DNA of 64,000 bases from Limnoperna fortunei (Eukaryota > Mollusca > Bivalvia > Mytilida > Modiolidae): assembly GCA_944474755.1 (NCBI GenBank), contig OX104114.1, positions 22,777,220 to 22,841,219 on the forward strand, read 5' to 3'. A program made the translations under genes and the position numbers. The notes below the pieces were generated by a model. It did no database searches. It was not told where the DNA came from and saw only the letters and a list, made by a program, of their open reading frames with translations. Below, in pieces: positions 58,764-64,000 of the stretch (positions are counted from its first letter, which is position 1; every line of letters begins with the position of its first letter).

Positions 58764-59529
58764 CTGAAAAAACATAATGGTCAATATTGTAATCTCACTT
58801 AGAGAGAGGTTCACAAATGTTATAGATATCCATTTGGAGTATCATCCGCCACAACAGTCGCAATTTGAAGTCGATACAAATTTCATGTATGCATTTATCA
58901 ATGTATTGCTGATATTTGCCAGTTTGAAAATGTTTTAAATGTAAGAGTTTTTTTAATTTTTTTCCAAGTTGTATATATGTCTCAAGGAACGTTTTGGAAA
59001 TTTGTGATAAAAACTATGCAAGATCTTAATTTTTAAGCATTTAAACACTTCAGTACAGATCCTAACAGCAATAAACAATTGTTAAAAGGCGTAACTTAAC
59101 TGGTCTGTAATCAAACATGTGGTGCTATAGTCGGTATCGTGTAATCAACATACCTTTGTCATTGATACGCATGCGAATAAAATAAAGCATCTCGTTCAAA
59201 TATTTTATTAACAACCTGTGGGAGCTTTTGCTGTGGCATTGTAATCTGTAAACAGTGGAAGTAGCGTTCACTTGTATGTGTCTCGAAATGCATTTATTTC
59301 CAAGAAAATAAAACTCGGCAATATTTAGATAATTTTTTTGATTTAATGTATCAATAGTCAATTATAAATATACCTTTACATCTGGACTCCAGACCTGTCT
59401 TACTTTCATAAATTGCAAAGCATGTTGCCGATAAACAAAGCTTTCGAAAGAGGAGTATAGGATTTAGAAGATTTATTAACTTTAAAAACAACAAATAGTT
59501 GGAAAAGTCTATTAATAATTAATACTTAC

Positions 59530-59571
59530 TACCAAAGGTTGTCTTGTGCAGTGGCTGGGCGGTTGGTTGAG
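59530..59571 (-). CDS. C-type Gln/Pro/Thr linker exon (C2)
   Basis: The exon is 42 nt and encodes 13 full residues, with phase 1 at both ends. The acceptor is 'ctacattccatcag' and the donor 'TTTGGTA|gtaagt'. The peptide is 'QPTAQPLHKTTFG', which parallels 'QPKFQPIETTTIG' of the exon at 19747-19788. A second GT three bases upstream would also keep phase 1. It comes directly before W2, giving the order C-W-E-D-B-A. Confidence 0.7.
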
Positions 59572-59944
59572 CTGATGGAATGTAGAAATGTTCTATATAT
59601 AATAAAGCATTTTGACGTTTTATGTCTACCTTAAATTTGTGAAAGTTTATTGTTTTACGATGTGGAAAATTACGAATAGCGTGGCTTTTATGTAAACTTT
59701 TAGTGAAAAGGACATTATTTCCAATGTCAAAAAAGCTGTAAATATCATGAGGCGATTATTGTAAAGCTCTATTGTAATTTATCTGTGCAGCAAGGTAAGA
59801 TAATCCCTTAAAAATCTTATATGGTTGATCGATGCCTGAAACCTTGGCATCAATAAGGAAAGATCAAATCTTAAAATTGTAAAACAGCGTATTATTTAAT
59901 AGTTATTTGCATTACTATTGGTATTTACCACCACCAGTTGTCGT

Positions 59945-60205
59945 GCGAATCACATGACCTCACTTATGCACCAATATTCCAGTTTTTCTACCATTATACT
60001 GTGTCTAAGTTTCCCACATTTATAAGGTATGCAAGAACTTGTAGCGAGTATACTGATTTTTGCAAACGTCAAAAATTTCGGTATAAACTGATAAACCATT
60101 GTTACCACAAAAAACGACTCGTTCGCTCATTTAATAAGTTTAACTAAAGATACCACTTCCTCCTCGAAATATATTCTCGTTTCTGAAAAATGGTAGCAGA
60201 TAGTT
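59945..60205 (+). pseudogene. Decayed reverse-transcriptase element, copy 2 (C-terminal tail)
   Basis: 'IFQFFYHYTVSKFPTFIRYA' followed by 'RTCSEYTDFCKRQKF' and 'KRLVRSFNKFN' is the tail of the reverse-transcriptase family also seen at 37960-38500. The polymerase core is not present here, so the copy is 5'-truncated. It lies opposite to and within the introns of the modular gene. Confidence 0.7.
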
Positions 60206-60420
60206 TTCCCAATTTTTGAATTCATCACAGAGTAATTTTTCTACGATGATTATTGGATACACATATTACTGACTATCAGTACAAGATACAAATCAATTTT
60301 CATCAAAACAACAAACTAACATGCAACAGTAATAGAACAAATAGATTTGGCACGCCATGAAACCTGGTTTAACCCATTATTTCTTTTTAAATGCCTGTAC
60401 CAAGTCAAGACCGTTAGGAT
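60206..60420 (+). repeat. 3' non-coding part of reverse-transcriptase element, copy 2
   Basis: It shares 'gcagatagtttt', 'gatgattattgg', 'attactgact' and 'tttaaccca.cattg/att' with 38520-38720 in the same order. Confidence 0.6.
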
Positions 60421-60499
60421 ATTTTTGGTTGCTGTTAGCTCGTAATATGAGAAACAAAAATAAAATACAGGCAAAAAGATGAAACTGATAACTGTGTGT

Positions 60500-60812
60500 T
60501 TTCAATTTGACAACAGCTGTGTAGATGGCGAAAAAAAAAGCTCTTAATTTGATATTTGGATGTGCGGAACTGCAGATAAACAATGGATTAATAATCAGTG
60601 GAGTTTATTTATTGAAACTGTATATTAAAAAGCGGTGTCTGAAATTCCAAAACGAATTTGTGTGTGTTTGTTCGTTGTTTTTTTTTCTTCTTTTTCTTTT
60701 TATCAGATTGTTTTAAAGTTAATTTCTGGACAATTTTACACGTGTTTTTGCGCTTCATTTAATACCCTTCGGGGTTTCTAAATTTGCGACAAAACATGAC
60801 ACCCGAAAATTA
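60500..60812 (+). mobile_element. TIR element copy 3, diverged
   Basis: It starts 'caatttgacaacagctgtgt', shares 'gatatttgga' and 'acccttcggggtttctaaat', and ends 'acatgacacccgaaaattaa'. The same words occur in copies 1 and 2. The right inverted repeat is lost. The 14 bp before the left end ('ttcaatttgacaac') also match copy 2. Confidence 0.6.
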
Positions 60813-61209
60813 AATATTATATAGCATAATACATAATGCTTTTTTAGAAGTAGGTTCATTCATCGAACACAAACTTCCTTTATGCCTGCTATAAAAATAA
60901 TTACCTGAAACCTCCCATGAAGAATTAGTACAGCAGGGAGCCAACGTAAAAAGTGGCATACTGATCAATGTAAGCATTTTAATTTATATGTGCAATAAAT
61001 TGTATGTTAATTTCCTGTCAATATGTATATGAAGTAGTTCATTTTTTTGTTTAGAAAAATACAACTGTGGACCAAATTAAAGGAATACAATTGTAGTATG
61101 AGCAGCTTGTGTTTTTGTGTCACCCATTGATATATAGTAAATATAGAATATAAGTACTGTTTGTTAACTTCATTCAATTAAATAAGTGCAAAACTACTTT
61201 AGTACATTT

Positions 61210-61640
61210 ATATACTGGTTGAGACTTATTCAATCTGTTCAGACATTTCGAGACAACGTTTAGTCCTTTTAAAATCTCAAGACTAGTCATCATAGGTTGT
61301 GGTCAAGACTTTTCGAAATGGTCAAAATTGATTACGATATAACAAGACTGGTCTAAATGGAGACTTATTTGGTGTTTTTTCAGACTTTCCAAGACTCACT
61401 CAGAAATAAAAACACTAGTTGAGATCAGGTCCAGGCTAATTCAATTTCTTTGACCTGTCGAGACTCATTCAGATAATAATGAGACTAGTAGAGACTGGGT
61501 CGAGTTCATATCGAGACTCATTCAGTCTTATAAGACTGGTCTAGACTGATTTAGACAATTACCAGTCTAGTCGAGACCAGGTCGATTACAAAGTCAAACT
61601 ATTCCAGACTAAGTCAGACTTTAAAATTAAATTGAGACTA
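61210..61640. repeat. Degenerate GAGACT/AGACTGGTC-rich array
   Basis: More than twenty occurrences of gagact, agact(a/g)gt and their inverted forms (gtctag, ggtct, cagtct) lie within 430 bp. Examples are 'tcgagactcattcag' (three times) and 'agactggtctagactg'. There is no strict period. It may be an old minisatellite. Confidence 0.6.
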
Positions 61641-62141
61641 GACTAGAGTTAAATAAATTAAGGCAGATTTAGACCAGTCGCGTGAATCGGTATAATTCAG
61701 TACAAAAACTAACCTTTTTAGACTTTTCCTGTTATATAGTGTTGTCGTTGCATGTTTAAAACAAGATGATACATATTTACACTTAAAAATAAAACGTCGT
61801 TGTGGTGAAGATATTAAAACACCTACTCCATTCCGTCTGTAGGTCTTCTGACAGCCCAATGTTGCCTAATCAAAATTAATGGGTGACGTAATGTCGTTCA
61901 TACGAAAATTTTATGGTAGCTATCACTGGTTTTATGTCTGCCGTCAATATAGACAGAAAGTGATAACTAAAGTGTACCTTAACGTTAGCATAAAGTATAA
62001 CTAGTGAAGTAGGATAATCTCCATTTTCTGGATTTTGTAATTGTTCCTGTGTTGATAGAAGCTTAATCTTGCTGATTTGTTATTTATTATCAAAGTACAA
62101 GACATTTAAATTTAATAACCAAATCAATTTGATAAACATAC

Positions 62142-62189
62142 TTGTAGGTGCAGGAATTTGTGTCGCTTGATTGATGTGCCAGGCAGTTA
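62142..62189 (-). CDS. Linker exon, most upstream module exon seen
   Basis: The exon is 48 nt and encodes 15 full residues, with phase 1 at both ends. The acceptor is 'ctaattttcag' and the donor 'CCTACAA|gtatgt'. The peptide 'TAWHINQATQIPAPT' starts like the W exon 'TAWYCLHQ' but has no cysteine, and ends as a Pro/Thr spacer. It could be a W exon that lost its cysteines and became a linker. Phase 1 on both sides lets it fit before C2. No exon upstream of it was found to the window end. Confidence 0.5.
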
Positions 62190-62509
62190 CTGAAAATTAG
62201 AATAAATTGAATAAAATATATTATAGTATTATGTTACATTTTGTCCATAGAATAGCAAAGATGTTTTTGTTTTTATTATTTTTACTGTCAACAATTTATA
62301 TTAGGCATGCGTTACTTTCCCACAAACAATCAAGTACAAACAGTGATGAGATATTCATTTGATCGTTATCAAAGCAAAATATCCGCTTTGTCTATTCTTT
62401 CATCCGACAATAAGGGTTAATTCTAATTTTCGCAATTTTACATCTTTATGATGACATCCAGCTTTTATATGATGAGAAAGCTATAGCAGCCGATAAAAAC
62501 ACCTAAACC

Positions 62510-62570
62510 TTGTCTGGCAATCCTTGTTAATTATGATTCGAGACGAGTACATTCTGCCTGCGTTAAACAA
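62510..62570 (-). mobile_element. SINE fragment
   Basis: 'ggcaatccttgttaattatg' followed by 'gagtacattctgcctgcgtt' matches the middle of the minus-strand SINE. Neither head nor tail is present. Confidence 0.65.
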
Positions 62571-63065
62571 AAATATTATTACTAACAGAGACAGTTGCAA
62601 CCTAATACAAGATAAAGATGGCTATAAAGTGTATATGGGGCTATGATTGCGTAGCTCAAGTCCCTATATAAAATTTACTAGCCGCTAACAGTGTATATCT
62701 TGTATAAGGTCAGCATATGCCCTTTTAAGAAATGTATCCTTCCGTCTGTCCTTAAATATCGGAATTTAAACAAAATCAATTTTATTCTATATGTTTAATG
62801 TCGCAATGGAAAGTGTACCTAGTGATCCTCTATAAAATCTACTAACCATGTATATAATATATGCGGTTACCACTTGACATCAATCATCCAATCCAGAACG
62901 CAGATGTTACAGAGGTAGAAAATATGTGTTTATTGTTACATGTATATGAACATAACAGTGTAGATTTTTCAGTAAGCAGGATGATTCCGGAAATTTAAAA
63001 ATGTACTGAAGTATTTTTTTCTCGAACAATTTCTTTTCTTTTTTGTTCTAATCTGTAAATTGTAA

Positions 63066-63130
63066 AATAATAACGTCATGAACAAAAAATAATGACGTCA
63101 TAAACAAAAATAATGCCGTCATAAAAACAC
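63066..63130. repeat. Three tandem CRE-like units
   Basis: 'aataacgtcatgaacaaaa', 'aatgacgtcataaacaaaa' and 'aatgccgtcataaaaac' follow each other with a period of about 21-22 bp. The middle unit holds a perfect palindromic TGACGTCA. It could be a factor-binding array or a chance minisatellite. Confidence 0.7.
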
Positions 63131-63230
63131 AACGTCCATTTCCCGTGTGTTCAAGTTATGGTCGTGAAACTGGGTTTTGGGAGAATCTGTATTTCATTTC
63201 GCTAATTTACTACTAAAAAAAGGAATAGAA

Positions 63231-63382
63231 TCTTACAATAGTGTTCTTGGATTATCGGATTTCTCCAATCTCGATAGTTAAATTATAGAAATTTAAGTCC
63301 TCGCCAAGGCTCGGACTTAAAATTCCGTAATTGATCCATCTCGATTAGAGAAATCCGATAATCCACTCGTAGCAATGTAAGA
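63231..63382. mobile_element. Long imperfect hairpin (fold-back MITE)
   Basis: The left arm 'ggattatcggatttctccaa' pairs with the right arm 'agagaaatccgataatcc'. Pairing extends inward to 'aagtcc(t)cg' / 'c(t)cggactt' around 63300-63315 and outward to 'tcttaca' / 'tgtaaga'. The whole palindrome is about 150 bp without coding content. Confidence 0.75.
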
Positions 63383-63400
63383 TCCCCTATGTATTTATTC

Positions 63401-63654
63401 TGGGGTCTCGATGGCCCAGTGGATGAAGTATTTAGTCAATTATATTGATCCCATTGATGTAAATACTGAAGACCTCTGTGCTCCAGTGGATAAGGTATTT
63501 AGTCATTTATTTTGATCACGATGCTGTCAGCACTGATTGCCTCTGTGGACCAGTCGATAAGGTATTTAGTAATATTATATTGATCAACAGAGGTTTTAAT
63601 CTCAAGCCAGACAGCTGGCTTACTGTGCTCGATTCCAACCTTAATTAGGGCCCA
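63401..63654 (+). mobile_element. SINE 5' part with three tandem tRNA-like heads
   Basis: Three units of about 65-70 bp each begin like 'cctctgtgctccagtggata' and contain 'aaggtatttagt...ttgatca'. They start near 63404, 63471 and 63538. The last one runs on through 'aatctcaagccagacagctg' and 'gtgctcgattccaaccttaa' into the SINE body, which is then interrupted at about 63655. Confidence 0.65.
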
Positions 63655-63890
63655 ACACTTTGTGGCGGACGCCTATAGTGATCAGTCTGTCCGTCCGTCA
63701 GTCCGTCCGTCCATCCATCCGTCGCGCCGTCCGTCCATCCGTCCGAAACTAATCGTGTCTGGGCTGTAACTTTTTTATCTTTCGAGGTAGGCTTTTGATA
63801 TTTGGAATGTGGGTAGATAATGTCAAGGCATACCATGGTTGATGACCTATGACATTGACCTTAAGGTCCGCGGAGCCCACAGAGATGGGT
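63655..63890 (+). repeat. Interspersed repeat nested in the SINE
   Basis: It starts 'cactttgtggcggacgccta', holds a (gtcc)n-rich tract and 'gtctgggctgtaactttttt', and ends near 'tgacattgaccttaaggtcc'. The SINE resumes after it. The minus-strand frame at 63645-63836 with repeated W-T-D-G is a product of the tract. Confidence 0.6.
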
Positions 63891-63892
63891 AC

Positions 63893-63985
63893 ATCTCACT
63901 GATATCTATTTTACAAGGATTGTCAGTTTTGTCCCAATGTTCGGGTAGTACAGATCTCTGGTCAAATAAAAAAATAGACGGCACT
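63893..63985 (+). mobile_element. SINE 3' part, continuation after the nested repeat
   Basis: 'aaggattgtcagttttgtcc', 'caatgttcgggta' and 'aataaaaaaatagacggc' are diverged forms of the SINE 3' region ('aattgccagttttcctacca', 'aataaaaactggacgcc'). Confidence 0.55.
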
Positions 63986-64000
63986 ATTATCAAAACAACT

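Noticed and set aside
59930..59958. Possible further linker exon ending 'RTTTG'
   Set aside because: The Thr run resembles the end of C exons, but the acceptor is poor, a stop lies close upstream in frame, and the sequence overlaps the retroelement copy.
63645..63836. Minus-strand frame with repeated W-T-D-G
   Set aside because: It is the translation of a (GTCC/GTCCATCC)n tract in an interspersed repeat.

Overview
The window is eukaryotic DNA: very AT-rich, no long open frames, tRNA-derived SINEs, retroelement fragments and small exons bounded by GT/AG. The SINEs, with a conserved 3' part and a (caaa)n tail, and a repeat that resembles a mytilid family from memory point to a bivalve mollusc, perhaps a mussel. 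That identification is an inference.

The main content is a set of small minus-strand exons from about 62.2 kb down to 8.0 kb. They look like parts of one modular secreted or surface protein, or of two tandem paralogues. Four exon types recur. C exons (42 nt) are Gln/Pro/Thr-rich. W, E and D exons together encode a cysteine domain, with intron phases 1-0, 0-0 and 0-1. B exons (69-84 nt) and A exons (about 93-144 nt) are Thr/Ser-rich linkers with phase 1 at both ends. The series ends with two exons (8831-8990 and 8032-8218) that join in phase 2 to form a complete 12-cysteine Ly6/uPAR-type (LU, three-finger) domain and a stop codon. Two independent W-E-D copies share W-x(1,2)-C-x4-C-x5-C-x12-C-x9-C-x(8-10)-C-x-C-x4-C, which I do not recognise as a named domain. 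A third copy (14.2-16.0 kb) looks partly decayed. No signal-peptide exon was found, so the 5' end probably lies beyond 62.2 kb.

Layout: 1-8.0 kb is non-coding with degenerate kilobase-scale duplications. 8.0-22.7 kb holds the 3' part of the modular gene, including a tandem duplication of linker exons with decayed copies. 22.7-53.6 kb has no convincing exon of this gene. It is filled with repeats: a three-copy terminal-inverted-repeat element, a tandem satellite split by a SINE, a decayed reverse-transcriptase element, a TATA promoter-like site beside a cluster of TCAACCTT motifs, several SINEs with clean target-site duplications, and a decayed DIRS-like retroelement. 53.6-62.2 kb holds a second module set in the order C-W-E-D-B-A. 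61.2-64 kb has a degenerate GAGACT-rich array, CRE-like tandem repeats, a long hairpin and a nested SINE.

All exon calls rest on splice signals, phase agreement and similarity between copies read by eye. No transcript or database evidence was available.
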